Under the pieces are notes generated by a model. That model saw only the letters and a list, made by a program, of their open reading frames with translations. It was not told the origin of the DNA and ran no database searches. Shown here piece after piece: positions 22,330-34,859 of a stretch of 64,000 nucleotides of DNA (position 1 is the first letter of the stretch; each line of letters opens with the position of its first letter). Position numbers and translations under genes: made by a program. The stretch comes from Agrypnia vestita (lineage: Eukaryota > Arthropoda > Insecta > Trichoptera > Phryganeidae): contig JADDOH010002005.1 of NCBI GenBank assembly GCA_016648135.1, positions 1-64,000 on the forward strand, in the 5' to 3' direction.

Positions 22330-22530
22330 TATCAAACATAATAATTTCGTTGTCTGTCCGTCCATCGCATCTGTCTGTCTGTCCCCGTAACTTCGTGTAA
22401 CGTCCGTCATTTCGTTCGAAATCACGGCCAAAAAAACAATTTAATGGCCCGAGAAGAGGCTTGAACCCCGGGCCAGCAATATCCACAACGCGTTGTTGCC
22501 CGGCCGCCTCTGTACGCCACCTCTCCATGG
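22330..22530 (-). mobile_element. SINE-like element, family B, copy 1
   Basis: Read on the minus strand: aggcggccgggcaacaacg, gatattgctggcccggggtt, ttcaagcctcttctcggg, then gaaatgacggacgttacacg and gacagacaacgaaattatt. The ggttcaagcc word resembles a pol III box B, although box A is not clear. The body recurs at 51.4 and 60.7 kb. A tRNA origin is inferred, not shown. Confidence 0.65.
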
Positions 22531-23639
22531 ACCGCCGAAAAGATTCTTTAAAAATATACTTACGTATATTAATATATGTTTATGGTATAAAAGTACGGAT
22601 AGTTAATTATAATCCATAATCATATCTAACGTAATATTGTTGAAAATAAATTTTCGTGGATTATTATAAACAGTTGTACGTATTGCCTTTTCAATTGTAT
22701 CAGCTGTTATTAAAACTTCTGTTTTTATTTAATGCAAAATAATTGTTATTAGCAGTTTTTTCATACCCTTATTCTATTTATTTAGTATATTTTAGCATGT
22801 GTAGAAGTAAAACAAGTATGTAAAATTGATAGAAATAACAATAATGGTTATATTAAAAATCAATCTTTTTTATGGTTAATGAATAAATCATAAAAAAATG
22901 AGGTTAAAATACAAAAATATGCTGTATTGTGAAATGATTTATTTCATCCAACAATGTATGTTATGTCCTCCACCATTCTCCCATTAATAAATTTTACATA
23001 AACTTGGTACGTAATATCCAACATTACATAAACTAAAAACATCACCAAAATATAAATTTTGTTTTCAGTATAAAATAAAAATTATTTATTTCGTTTATAC
23101 TAACTACTTTTGACAGTTATACAGACTTACGAATACTGAAATGTTGGTGTTAAATTTGATTTCTATATTCTCTGCACAAATATAATAACTGTTACCGTAT
23201 CTAAAATACTTAACTACCACAATGGCATATCTTTTTATTTTATTTGAGTAAATTCCATGTATTCCACCGACACCAATGGCACTTAATGTCGTCATATAAT
23301 GTAGGTAATATTAGAGGAACCATTTGAAAATAGATATGTTAAATAGGTGATTCATCCTTTATTTTACAATTTTCCATAAAAGAAAGGGCTGGTGTCCTCC
23401 TAAAATACTTTTATTGTACGGTTTTCTATGTACGGACCGACTTCCATATTCATGTGTCATGGCCGGTTAAGTGGAAATTGGGAAAGTCCTTCTAAAGAGG
23501 GTAGACTGTCACTTACTTTGTACCTCATATACTTAGTTGGAATGCAAATGAACCCTGAAAATATAGTAAATATTATGTAGGGGCCAATAAATTTAATTTT
23601 ACGACATTTTGATCGAATTCAGAATATTTTGGGTTTGTT
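22531..23639. other. AT-rich interval
   Basis: No gene recognised. Confidence 0.4.
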
Positions 23640-23850
23640 CAAATCTTTCAGAACAGTGCTGGATTTATGTCACAGAGACATTATTAAGCTTGCCACACAA
23701 TTTGAACATATATACAACTTTCAAAAAATTAGGAAGCATGGTATATTCTATGGGTGGAAATGGCGAATGTTACATTGTGTAATGTGATCACTTAAGCCAA
23801 CCATAAGATAGGTCATAAGTCCTATGTACACCCAAATGACTTCTATACCT
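23640..23850 (-). repeat. Dispersed repeat, family C, copy 2
   Basis: On + it reads catatatacaactttcaaaa, gtggaaatggcgaatgttac, attgtgtaatgtgatcactt and aagccaacc, the antisense of the family C word order. A segment corresponding to gacatct with the word gtcacagagacatt lies just upstream. Confidence 0.6.
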
Positions 23851-23934
23851 ACTTTCCCATAAGAAATACAGTTTCGTCTCTGTGAGATATCTATAATATA
23901 CATTAATTTTGATCGAAAACTATTCTCCGACGCG

Positions 23935-24020
23935 CGAAGATGTCGAGGGGAACAGACGTATCAGAAAACTAGAGGAATTTGGTACCATGATGAGAAAGTT
24001 GGTAAGAAAGTTTCATAAAG
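23935..24020 (+). mobile_element. RTE-like LINE tail (family R), short relic
   Basis: gtcgaggggaacagacgtat followed by cagaaaactagaggaatttg and gtaccatgatgag aligns by eye with the family R segment encoding EGNRNRGRPQKTWHDQV. It contains frameshifts and is too short to be certain. Confidence 0.45.
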
Positions 24021-24984
24021 AAATGAACAGTATTGTCATGACATATTTATTAGTTTCTAGAATTTCGAATTGAAATTAGCATTTAATATTGAAAGTACCA
24101 TGTACTCGTTGTTCCCAAAACACATTGCGTTGTTTACGCCACTGGATATATAAACGATCATAAGCCGCTAAACGTAATAAATAACGCTACGTTCATTGAA
24201 AGCAATGTGATTTTTTGTCACTTATTTAAATGGTTTTTCAAACTATAAATTAATAAATAAAAAGCAAAATGTTTGCCAAATTGGCTCACAAATAGTTAAA
24301 AGTTATTACAATTTAAAGTTTAGTGAAAACTAAAAACATTGTAATACAAACTCATTCAGTGTCAGACTAACCTGTCATTGTTATATAAAATATTTTAAAA
24401 TATTTTTTTCTGAAATAAGGGCGCTCAATTTAGTATAACTGAAAAAAAACTTTTGTATAAATCTGAAAAATTGCAGTTTTTATCAATTTCATACTTCTTT
24501 ATTATATAAAATAACTTTTATTGCATCTAAGATCACATGTATCGTTCAACAAATGAATATATATAAACATTACATAATCAATATGAGACTAACCAATTGG
24601 CCTACTTGCGTCAAGTCGTATCGGATACGGCCTCATTAAACCCGTATTAGCTGTGCCATAGAGAAGCGGCGTGCGTGAATAGACACCGTAGTCAGCTGGG
24701 CGGGGTGTTGCACAATTTAATCTCCATAAAAGAGCTATTTAGAGACGAGCCCCGTTCTGGGTAATTCCAGGGATTGGATCCGACTTGAGCTCAGTTTTCT
24801 AACCGTTTGTCCTATTTCTCCAACGTAGATACGAGCATTGTAAGCTGACAGTTGTTAATTGTCTTTTCAATTCAATTAAACAATACCAAAAACCGTTAAA
24901 ATTACTAAAAATCACTTGTGGCAAAATATTTTATATATTTTTAATTACTGGCAATATAAATTTCAATATAAACTAAAGAAACAT
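24021..24984. other. Interval with a mixed-composition island at 24600-24835
   Basis: The island is GC-balanced in AT-rich flanks, with no long open frame and no recognised repeat. It could be conserved non-coding DNA. Confidence 0.35.
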
Positions 24985-25170
24985 AAAAGTACGGCCGAAT
25001 GTAGCAGGTGTCTTACATAGCTCTGCATGGGGTCGAATCTTAGGGAAATAAAGAAACACGCTCGAATTACGGTGTTGGCCGTAGGTATGTTAGTCTTACG
25101 CTGCCATGGACTGCGAGACGAACGAATTGCAAATTCTTCAGGAACTCCGTTCTAAAGGAAGGCTTTCAAA
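24985..25170 (+). mobile_element. LINE RT fragment (post-palm region)
   Basis: Frames read HGVES-like (tgcatggggtcgaatc), then RNTLELRCW, then a TNELQILQEL-type segment (gacgaacgaattgcaaattc). This follows the order YGVE.W...K.LE.f..WC.RR.L...W.D..TNE.iL.El of insect LINE proteins, with stops and frameshifts. It is related to the fragment at 4.3 kb. Confidence 0.55.
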
Positions 25171-26285
25171 ACAGGCAGGGAAATAATTCTTTAGAACTTT
25201 AGACATATTACCAGAAGTGAGGGATAAAGGATAGTGTGCTTAATTATTTTTATTAAATAAGTTCACCTCATATATCCCACTCACAATATTTCACTTAATC
25301 AGGTTTACAAACGTCTTTACCATGAAATTGGTTCTTAAATAATTAACTTTATGAAATATTATGTTTATATCAATTAGACTATGATATGTTATGGTACATG
25401 TGATATATGATATTGAGTGGTGACTAACATGTATTGCAAACCAAAACAATGTTGTACAATTGCACGAATATATAAATAAAAAAGTAAATTTTTGAAATAT
25501 CATGTTTAGTAAACTAGCGGTCTATGCCGGGAGTAATTGAGGATTCAGATTTTGATAATGATAATGAGGAGTCAGATTTAACATAATTAGAAGGAATGCC
25601 TGAATAATGAAATAAAATTAGCCTAGATAAGGACACGGTGAGATATCAAAGGATTTTATAGAAAACAGAGGTATTGGCATACAAATAATTTTATTTATTT
25701 ACCTACTCATGATACAAAGATAGCATTTTGTATAATTAACGGATACAATTAAACATATTTCGGTTTTATAATATGTATATGTTATAAGCATAATTCGATA
25801 AAGTATGTACGTCCTAGAAAAACATCTAATACATCTGTTTGTCTAATTAATATTTTTTATATAAGCATAATAATATTTATATAAAAATATAATTCTAATT
25901 TGTTTAATTAAAAATAAAAATGTTTTCCTTAGTTGGGGTTTGCTTACAATTTGAATTAAATAAGCGGAGTTTGTATAGGTTCATTATCTATGGGTAATAT
26001 ATCCGTTACACTCTTTTATCTATGGAAATATTTATGCATTCGTGGTGGTCCTCCTGACGAGAGAGCGTGAACGCACCCGGGAAAGAAAAGCTGGTGGATG
26101 AGCATTTTGGCAACGTAGAATTTCAGGAACGTACCCCACGAGCGCTGTGGTACGTAAGACATGCCACTCTTTCAACTATATATGATTTTGGTTATGATAA
26201 ACTTATAACCAAAATCTGTATACCCGAGTCTATAAACATTAGTTAACATCACGCGAGTGTTCATTCCTTGAATAAGTTTACTTGC
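25171..26285. other. AT-rich interval with a small island at 26040-26165
   Basis: No gene recognised. The island (gtggtcctcctgacgagaga ...) is short and unassigned. Confidence 0.4.
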
Positions 26286-26287
26286 AC

Positions 26288-26356
<69 letters not shown>

Positions 26357-26357
26357 G
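26286..26357. repeat. (CA)n then (TA)n microsatellite
   Basis: About 27 CA units (26287-26340) followed by about eight AT units. Frames across it are Val-Cys or Tyr-Ile simple repeats and not genes. Confidence 0.98.
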
Positions 26358-26459
26358 TCGGTTGACGAATGGTCCTTCTGAGGACCAGATTTTGACGTGG
26401 GTTACCCCCAAAGAAATTAATACTAACATTTCTAACACCTGTGAAAACCTTCATTATAA

Positions 26460-26465
26460 CATACA

Positions 26466-26499
<34 letters not shown>

Positions 26500-26550
26500 C
26501 TATATATATATATACTATATATACATATATATATAATATATAAAGGATTA
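26460..26550. repeat. (TA)n-rich microsatellite
   Basis: Interrupted tatatata runs, roughly 90 bp. Confidence 0.95.
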
Positions 26551-27854
26551 CTATGTATATATATACATACATCATTATATTTCACAGAATACAGAAGATG
26601 CTATGTGGTAGTCAATCCTCTATAAAACTACCCCCTCTTTGAAAAATTTCAATTAAATTTCGCCGAAATATTTATCATTATTTAATGTATTTATAATAAT
26701 ATAAATAACTACTCATGCTGTTACCCAAATCTTCTCATTCGCGAACATTCTTCTTCGAATTTCTAGAGTTGCGCGCGGCTAAACTACTTTCAGACTGGAA
26801 TTTTATTAAAAAGTTAAATAAAGCTATTACTTTTAGGGTGAAATAAACGTCTGTGTAAAAATATTCGTAAAAATACTTATTATTTACTGAAACGATTAAA
26901 AATATTTTTGGGCCGGACCTAAAGAATTTCTTCCAGGTTGCCAGAACGGTCTAAAATCACGGTTTTTATAAAATACTCGGCTGCCAAAAAAATATTAATG
27001 TTAATTTAATTTATGATATTATAGATTAAATGACGATTAGTTCCTAAATAAATATATATTTGTATACAGCATTAGTGACGCGAGTCGGTGTAATAATTTT
27101 TTTTTAATGTGTTGTATAGTTTCGCACTCAGCACTAACTAAAAAAACGCACTAAACACTAAAAAAGTGTTGGTAAATGTTATTAATAATAAGGAAACTCT
27201 TTTAATACATCCCTTCATCATGATACAATGTATACTTAAAGTTAAAATTGAAAGTAGAGATATGAACAAAAAGAAACAGAATAAAAAATAAATATGAGAG
27301 GTAAAATATCTAATTAGAACTAATGAGAAAATAAATTTAAAAGATAAAACTATTCGCAACAAGGATTTACTATTTTGGATCCGCAACATGTTGATTTTCA
27401 AATAAATAGCGGCATAAAGAAAGATTTTCTATTTATTATTAAATATATAATATTTCCACAAAGTAATTTTGCAAATATTGAAGAAGTAAAAAGTCATTGT
27501 TGCCTTAGTACTTGGTGTGAAGTTGTTCGTTGTCTTGCGTTATGTCAGTATGTAAGTATAAGTGAGTGGTTATAGTTTAAAAGTCTTATAGATTTATCTC
27601 ACAACTAAAACTAACTCAGTCTCACATACATTCTGTTTAAAAAGGCGAACCGATAAATAACTAAAATAGTGACCATGAATCAATCTATAAATAGCATTTT
27701 GGATTTTTTTATTTGACTCTTATAACGTTTTCGCTGCTCCTCCCCATACTAATATCGCATAGTTAATTAGGGAATAGCAGAACGCAACGTACATCTATCT
27801 TAAGATCGATGGTCTCCGAGTTATTATAGTTAGAAGGTTTTGTAAGCGTTTATT
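26551..27854. other. AT-rich interval
   Basis: No gene recognised. Frames are short and composition-driven. Confidence 0.4.
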
Positions 27855-28432
27855 AGGTTCAAAATATAAAACATCGGTGTTTGCGAAGCTTGTACAGTTG
27901 GATGTACTCAAAGCGCGCGCTTGCAAACCAGACCCGGAGAAAGTACCGTTCGGCACGCGGCGATAAGGCTCCTGGACTATCAACTAAACAATAACAGTCG
28001 CGATCGCCGAATCAATGGAGCGTCCTACTTCCAGCCGTTCCGCGCCAGCGTGCGATACAAGCGGCGTCGTAAACCAGCGGCCGCCGGGGCGAGTTTGACG
28101 TAAAAAATACGTGCCTCGCGTGGTAGTCGCCCGCTTACCCCGAAACCGCCAGACACCGAGAGGGCGTGGGCCTGCCATATAAATTGCCGGGACTGTATGT
28201 GCGCTTTCTTAGCGCTGCGGACCTCCCTGGTCGGGCTGTAGGGGATGGATGGCGTGAGTGGCTCGGCAAAAAAGATTTCATTCGCGTATTGATATGTTCG
28301 TGTTTACAGAATCGTCGCTCTCGTTTGAGTCCGTAAGCTGGCGCTCGCGTACGTGATGTTGAGATTGGCATCGGAGGCCGTGCTGTAGGAGATTGGCTCT
28401 TTTGTACTGGCTCAGCGTAACTTTTCATAAAG
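27855..28432. promoter_or_regulatory. CpG-rich island, possible promoter or 5' exon region
   Basis: About 580 bp with many CG dinucleotides (for example gcgatcgccg, ggcgtcgtaaaccagcggcc, gctggcgctcgcgtacgtg) in a roughly two-thirds AT window. A TATA-like ccatataaattgcc occurs near 28173-28186. Frames of 60-97 codons are open on both strands, but none looks like a known protein and no Kozak-plus-donor pair stands out. GC-rich islands in AT-rich insect genomes often mark first exons, promoters or conserved elements. Direction cannot be decided. Confidence 0.35.
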
Positions 28433-30092
28433 AGAGAAACGCTTAATGGTCCGTGACCGAAAATTTCAGATGTTTAGTTGAGATAAATCTCAGTGCCTAC
28501 CGTGCGCGCGTGTCAAGATAACGATCTTCAGGTCACCATTTCAGATACACGGCGTTTGATTTTATGGCGCAACTCAAAAGGTATAAGTCACTAAGAGCCG
28601 TAGATACCTACAATAATTAATTCAGAAAAATAAGACATACAGAAGGCAAAAACTAATGCACAATGCATAAACTCTCTCTCTATCACACACATACACACAA
28701 AAACCATAAAAAACATTTTAGTAATATCATAGATATTGTAAGCTAACAATAGATCTATGGAGCAGATATTTTTAAACTTTTTAAAATATAATAATTCATG
28801 TATGCTTCAATTGGAATAAATAAATATAAAAATAAAGTGCTGCTCTAGACAAGTGGCACTGCTCACTCTTCTCAAGACTTGGTGTGTACACTGTGGACTA
28901 CGAAAGCCGTGAGTTAGGAATGTTACCAGTAGAATAATAAATACTTATACAATATTCTCAAATTATCTATCTACTATATTATGACGTGAGGTTCAGATTC
29001 TCATGACCTGACCTCCTTGTCATCACCAGCTGGTTTAGTCGGAGAAGAATGGGACAAGCCTTACTCCTTGATTCCAATCTCAGGGTCCTCTCGGCGATGT
29101 GCACGCTGAACTCTCTCGAGCCGCATCAGGTGCCTCTCATATTAACCAGTTTCAATTTGCAACCGATTAACAAAGTGGGTTCACAAAACAAAACATTTTG
29201 AGCAGTCAACTTAAAAATTTAGTACTAACAACTAGCTGTGCCACAAAAGGCGACACCGAGCAAAGTCGAAGATATTGCTAAATTTGTTTCATTAAAATCA
29301 TATTTTCTAATTTAAAATAAATTGGCCTCTCCGCAACATTGTCGCTGACGGTCGCGCGATACAAGGGAGAAGGCAGCTTAAACTATATTTTTAAGACTCT
29401 ATAGGCGGTGGCGCCAGCGCAAATATCGTGAACCAGGCAATCATAAGCTTAAAATTTACATTAAGTGGGTATCCATTAATTATGATCACGCTGAGATTAC
29501 CTCCCAGCGTCTGCGAGACGCTCGATCAGGAAGATTTGGCAGCCTGGTCATCTTCGCTGCATCCACAAAATCCGCATTCTACTGTGCTCCGAAATAAGAG
29601 ACTTTAGTTTTACTAAGAATTAAATTCAACGTGCACCTGTATCTTAATATTTATTTTCCTTCAGCTGATATTTTAGGGGCCTTGTGCCTAAAATTAATTA
29701 TTAATTTTTATTGTGTTGCCGTCGGCCGTAAGGTCAGAAGTTAATACCTGAGTATCATTACTGATAATATTTCATTTTCAATCTGTCATCGTGAACCTTA
29801 CGGCGGTACATTCTTTTATTAATCTTTTTATGTTGATCTGTGGTGCGGCAGAGACCGCTACCGAGTTGTGGGTAAATTCATTTATTTAATCCATTATGTT
29901 GGCGTTCTTTTATTTAATCCATTACTTTGTATCTTGTATTTTATTTTTCATTAATTTGTGATACAAGTTTCCTCAACTCTTTTATTGTGATAAGTGATTT
30001 CCCCGAGAATCTAGTAAATAACACTCCCACACACACTCCCACACGATTGCATCATTACTCAACTTTATTGGAAGGGAGCCGGTCGGCGGAAC
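28433..30092. other. Mixed interval without recognised gene
   Basis: Alternates AT-rich DNA with GC-balanced patches (28440-28560, 28980-29120, 29210-29600). The patch at 28475-28515 resembles 7075-7115. No coding or transposon signature is recognised. An LTR-retroelement origin for part of 29680-30090 was considered. Confidence 0.35.
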
Positions 30093-30170
30093 ATGGACGA
30101 GTGTGAAGTTTATCTGAGATCGTCGTGCTCGGCCGGACTGGAGCTAGCTGGTGATGCAAGCGACCAGATG
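30093..30170 (+). other. Candidate first coding exon (26 codons) with splice donor
   Basis: An ATG in a favourable context (ggaacATGGac) opens a frame starting MDECEVYLRSSC and ending in ...ASDQM exactly at a strong donor, ATG|gtaagg (gt at 30171). Local composition is far GC-richer than the flanks. Read through without splicing the frame ends after 43 codons. Alternatives are an LTR-element leader with gag start, or chance. No downstream exon was identified. Confidence 0.25.
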
Positions 30171-33100
30171 GTAAGGCGGACTATCCGCGGGTCACGTAGC
30201 AATGTTTTGGATATGTACCCGTGATAGACTAAAAATAACTAAACCTATTTTCATGCGGTTTTTTGCCAAATGATCTGCGTTGTCCGGAGAAGGTTAAAAG
30301 CTAATGAAATTCTCGAACTGACTAATGGAAACAATATTAGAGACATTAAATATTCCTTTTTTATATATTTTATTTACATATATTTGATTTGAGTATGCAG
30401 AATGTTTACTCAAATCTAGCAATAGCAGGCTATTGCCGGGTTCGACTATTATATTATATTTGCGAAAAAACCCAGTTATCAAAAATTATATTTCTTCTTT
30501 TGCATAAAATAAGTTTTTTTTTTGCTACACATTTTTTCTTTTTTTTCTAAATACATACTTTTTTAACACCATTTTTGGATATGCGTTTCCTGTTGAATTT
30601 GTTCAAATACTGTTGGAATTCTTTTAGTTCAATGTAAGAAAGCTTCACTTATGTAGACAAAGGAATTATTTCTACGATGTTGATTTTAAATTTTAAAATG
30701 CTTTTAATATTTTTGTACAATTAACTACATTTTAATTTACACTAATAAACATCGTATAAAACTTACATAATTTTCAAACTATTTCCAACAGTATATCTTT
30801 AAACTCCTATTTGTGCTACAGTTCTGTGGCAATATTTTTCTCGGGGAATCTGGGATAAAACGTATCCCGAGTAAAAATGTTTTACAAGGAGGGGAAAACA
30901 CTATACAATGCAATTTTTAAAAGTATGCTTAATCTTCTTTAAAGACGAGTGTCCGTTGCCCATTGTTTCTGCGTACTGCAGAGTACAGTCTACCCTTCCA
31001 CAGCGTCCTGATAAATGAACGTATATCTCTTCCGTTCTAGCTGTTTTGCTAATGTAAATTTAGTCTAGAATTTTCTGTAAAGCGTTGATTATATTTGAAT
31101 TCCTGCTCGAAGCTTTTAAATTATTATTACCCAAAATAAACTTAAAAGAGATGTATTAACTTGGTGTTCAATTGATTCCATTGTTTGTGCAAAGGATTCC
31201 TGTCTTTTTTGTGTCGTGTCAATCGCGATATTTGTTCGACCGGAGACTATCCGGAGTGGCTCTTCCCTGACTAGATGGCTTGGGATGCGACGACAGATGT
31301 CGCATTAGTATGACAGCGCTCACTTCGCATTTTGACTTTCAGGCGTCGCCAGTGAAATTTTTTCGCACCACATTCTTTTTACCTAAAATAATAATCCCGC
31401 TATTATATTTTGATATAATACTAGCGCCGCTTATTTAAGAATGAATTAATTTGTGCACCATCATCAAGTACACCACGCCGCTATGCCAGCACGTATACAT
31501 ATATTGGAGTTTTGCTGCAAACATACCTACAAGTGCAAAGACAATGGTATAACTTTATTTTATGGCTTCACTCGATTTTCTTTAAAATAAGTATAAAAAT
31601 AAGTAGTTAAGTGCCCTGATGTCATATCTGAAATCAAAATTTGTCGGTCGTAAGTATTTAAAAAGTTATTACACTTTAAAGTTTGGAGATTTTCTATACG
31701 TTTTGACGCCTATCGCGCCTATCGAAATTTTTTTAATAATTGCATGAGAGTAATCACCGCAATATGTGCAAGGAAATCAGGATCTAGCCATCTGGTAAGT
31801 CAGTTGATATAATTGTGGGTAGTTTTGGGTATGAAATTGTCTCGATTGACTTGTTAAAGACGGTGTCTTTTGCATGGGCAATTTATCTCCATGGATCTGT
31901 GCCTATTTACACGGCATATCTCTAAAAATTTAAGGGAAGTGATTCATACAAAACTCCAAATATTAATCATTTTTAAAACATTGGTTTACATATGTGCAAT
32001 GATTCTTACCTAACCGGATAAATATAATTCTCGTCGTTCATAGGACATACATTTACTTGGTGCGGGTGAAAATGGCGAATGTAAGCCATACTCAGCGAAT
32101 AACCATATCGAATAAATTAATCGTTAAATTGTCTGGCACTTTGTCACTTGGGCATCAAAAATATCGTTTGAGGGGCAATTCATTTTTTTTAAATAAATTT
32201 TAATTCAATGAAATAATTCAATATCCCGAGCTTTGCGTATTCAACCAGAATTCTATGCCAGAAGCTACATGTAGATACCTAATATAAGTACTTAACTTGT
32301 GGTACAAAACTTAACATCTAGTAGATATGTACAGAAGTTAGGTACATATTAAAAATAATAATACTAAGTTACATAACAAAAGGTAATGTAAATGTAATAA
32401 ATATCTAATCTAAATGGGTGTTTATTATGTACAAAAATACGGTTTTTATTAGCGATTACACCGAATATGTTTCAATCCTATCATTTCCGAATGAAATTCA
32501 TTTTTATATTATTATATTTTATCCAGCAAGTATTACTATCCCGGCTAAATAAAATTAAAAAATAATAGGTAAAAGAGTTTATTTTACTTTTAAAATGATT
32601 AAAAATAAATATTATATTCAAGTGTTTGCTTAGCTTCTGACGAAAGTGGACACATTATTTGTCGGAGACCTAAGCGGCAACACTAAATTTTGTAAGCTAT
32701 TTAACACGTTACGAAATGGGGCTACGAGATGGAGCCATGCTCGCTACAGTAGTCACCAAACTTGATAGAGGGGGTCTACCGCGGCGTGCGGCGCGCATAA
32801 ATATGCCGCCTTATCTTACGGCTGCACCCTAGTGCGTGGAATTGATTAAAGTCCTTTGTGAATCGTGCTTAACAATATAAGCCGCTAGTAATGATGTTTG
32901 ATGTTAGTGATGGCGTTGTGATTTTACATAAAAAAAATATTTTATAATTTATTTCAAGTAAACATTATATCATTTGATAATAATGCTTTTTAAAGAAGGA
33001 AACAAACACAACCGCTGTTTTAAAAATAATTATTTTTTGTCGCTTGAGATGCAATAAATAAAATAAACAAAATAAAGATAAAAACGATACCTTCAGTGAA

Positions 33101-33984
33101 AATACGTGGATATGCGATTAAGCACCGTATTTAAATGGTGAAAATTTACTACAAAAACAGATAATGGACGGTGTTTTTTTGGAATAAGATTGACGATTTG
33201 GACTTGTTATTTGTTGTTGTATTATGTTATTTGTTTGCAGCAGAACAAAGCAGCACGCTACGTAAGCTGAGAACTAATTGGGTAATAATTGCATCAGAAA
33301 TTTTATGAAAGCGTAATTTCAATTGGGCGCCCAAATGTTGTGATTTAACGCTTTTGGGCCCTTTTATTTGAGTTGCCTAAAAGATACAGTCTATGTATGT
33401 GCGCTAAAAATCGTGTATAGAAAAGATCGAATGACTTGAGAACAATATTTAAGATGATATTGATGAAATAGAGCCAGAATTATGCTAAATTGTGAGAAAA
33501 TCGGCATTGACAGATATTATTTTTCGCATATAATCGTAAAGTTTGTACTTGGAAAAAAAGTCATAACTAATTTAAAAAAATATTTTTACAATTTTTGATA
33601 AATTTTGAATAATTTATTATACCAGCATCGTGAAGAAAGAGGATATAGGAAGACATACCAGAGTTGTGAAGGTTGCTGGATTAGGTCACCCCGGGCAGTT
33701 GGGCGATTTAAGATGGTGATGTTGTTATATGTTATTGAAAATGAGGAAAAGAAATGTTATTTTAGTAATAACCTATCATATCGTGATATAATCATTCATT
33801 CATCAATGCGGTTGGATGGATAGATCCAGTCGCAGTCCATTAGACTAGGTTGGTAGGTATTGCGATAACATTGCTTGTTTATTTGGATTATTAAATTATT
33901 TTGGCTAATCCATTTCATTGCTTTTGGAATATTTTCAATATATAAACATATTTTCGAGAACTAAGAGATCCCAAATAACCTAAA
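30171..33984. other. Long AT-rich interval with GC-rich patches
   Basis: No gene recognised in 3.8 kb. GC-balanced patches are at 31200-31370 and 32690-32850. The latter contains cgcgcataaatatgccgcc, a TATA-like word in GC-rich context (about 32795-32812), which may be a core promoter but has no supported transcript. A 72-codon frame at 33605-33823 is unassigned. Confidence 0.35.
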
Positions 33985-34445
33985 AAGAAAAGCCTTTGAA
34001 TCGTGCATACTGCCAGTGATGCATATAGAGTGGAGACAATGGCCCTTACAAAGAAGAGTGTAAAAAATCTCAAATGCGCGCAACGATCTATGGAGAGATC
34101 CATGCTTGGAATAAAGATAAGAGATAGAATAAGAAAATATGAAATGAGGCAAAGAACTAGAGTAGTTGATATCGTGGATCGTGTAGCGAAGTTACAATGG
34201 CAATGGGCAGGGCATGTTGCAAGACAGGATGTTACAAGGTAAACTCCCAGAGTTCTGAAGTGGAGACCTTGGGAAAATAAAAGAAGCGTCGAAAGACCTC
34301 AAAAAAGATGGGCCGACGACATAACCGCTGTGGGGGAAAGAAATGCCTACAATTAGCAAATAACAAGGAAGGATGGAAGGATATGGAAGAGGCCTATATC
34401 CAGCAGTGGAGAGATGAAGACCGAAGAAGAAGAAGAATCCATTTC
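33985..34445 (+). mobile_element. RTE-type LINE C-terminus (second RTE family)
   Basis: The frame from about 34030 reads RVETMALTKKSVKNLKCAQR then SMLGIKIRDRIRKYEMRQRT, the TDIV-type linker (VVDIVDRVAKLQWQWAGHVA) and, after a stop at about 34240, KRSVERPQKRWADDITAVG and EAYIQQW. This is the well-known insect RTE signature order: ...RSMLG...R.RI...R.RT...D...R.A.LKWQWAGH.AR...W..KR..GRP..RW.DD...AYVQQW. It is 5'-truncated, with stops (for example at the TR-TAA near 34240). It is followed by a gaagaagaag run. Confidence 0.9.
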
Positions 34446-34667
34446 ACACCCTTTGTCTTACTGCGCATATTAGATTACTGCTGCAAGTATTCATGAAATA
34501 AATAAGTAATAAAGGCAAATGCATTTCTCGTACAAAATAAATGTGATAAATTTTATAACTAAAAGCAAAATTATTATGATGAAATTGTGTATAAATATTT
34601 AAAAAAGTCAAGCGTCAAGTTATAAGAAATTTCTAAAAATGTCGACACCCAAGTCCACTACTGAAGG
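34446..34667. other. AT-rich interval
   Basis: Probably the LINE 3' UTR. Nothing else recognised. Confidence 0.35.
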
Positions 34668-34790
34668 TGTCACATCAATATTTTTACTATTTTTAAACTA
34701 AAGTCGACGCTATGAAAATAAGACTAACTAGATGGTCTTCTGGAATGGGGATCGAACCACATCATGAGAGATCCAGATCGTGAGAGACCA
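34668..34790 (-). mobile_element. tRNA-derived SINE, family A, copy 5 (truncated)
   Basis: The + strand reads gaaggtgtcacatcaatatt, aataagactaactagatgg and ggggatcgaaccac (antisense box B). The box A end is replaced by repeats of gagagatcc-like sequence, so the head is truncated. Confidence 0.75.
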
Positions 34791-34859
34791 ATTCAATTCA
34801 ATCAATTAATTCTATTTTATTTATGGTTTTTGTGTTTAATTTGTAGAACTCCATATTTA

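Noticed and set aside
26172..26625. Frames of Val-Cys and Tyr-Ile repeats
   Set aside because: They are read straight through CA/TA microsatellites.
29680..30090. LTR retrotransposon leader (LTR end, PBS, gag start)
   Set aside because: I could not find a matching second LTR, a convincing primer-binding site or any gag/pol coding nearby.
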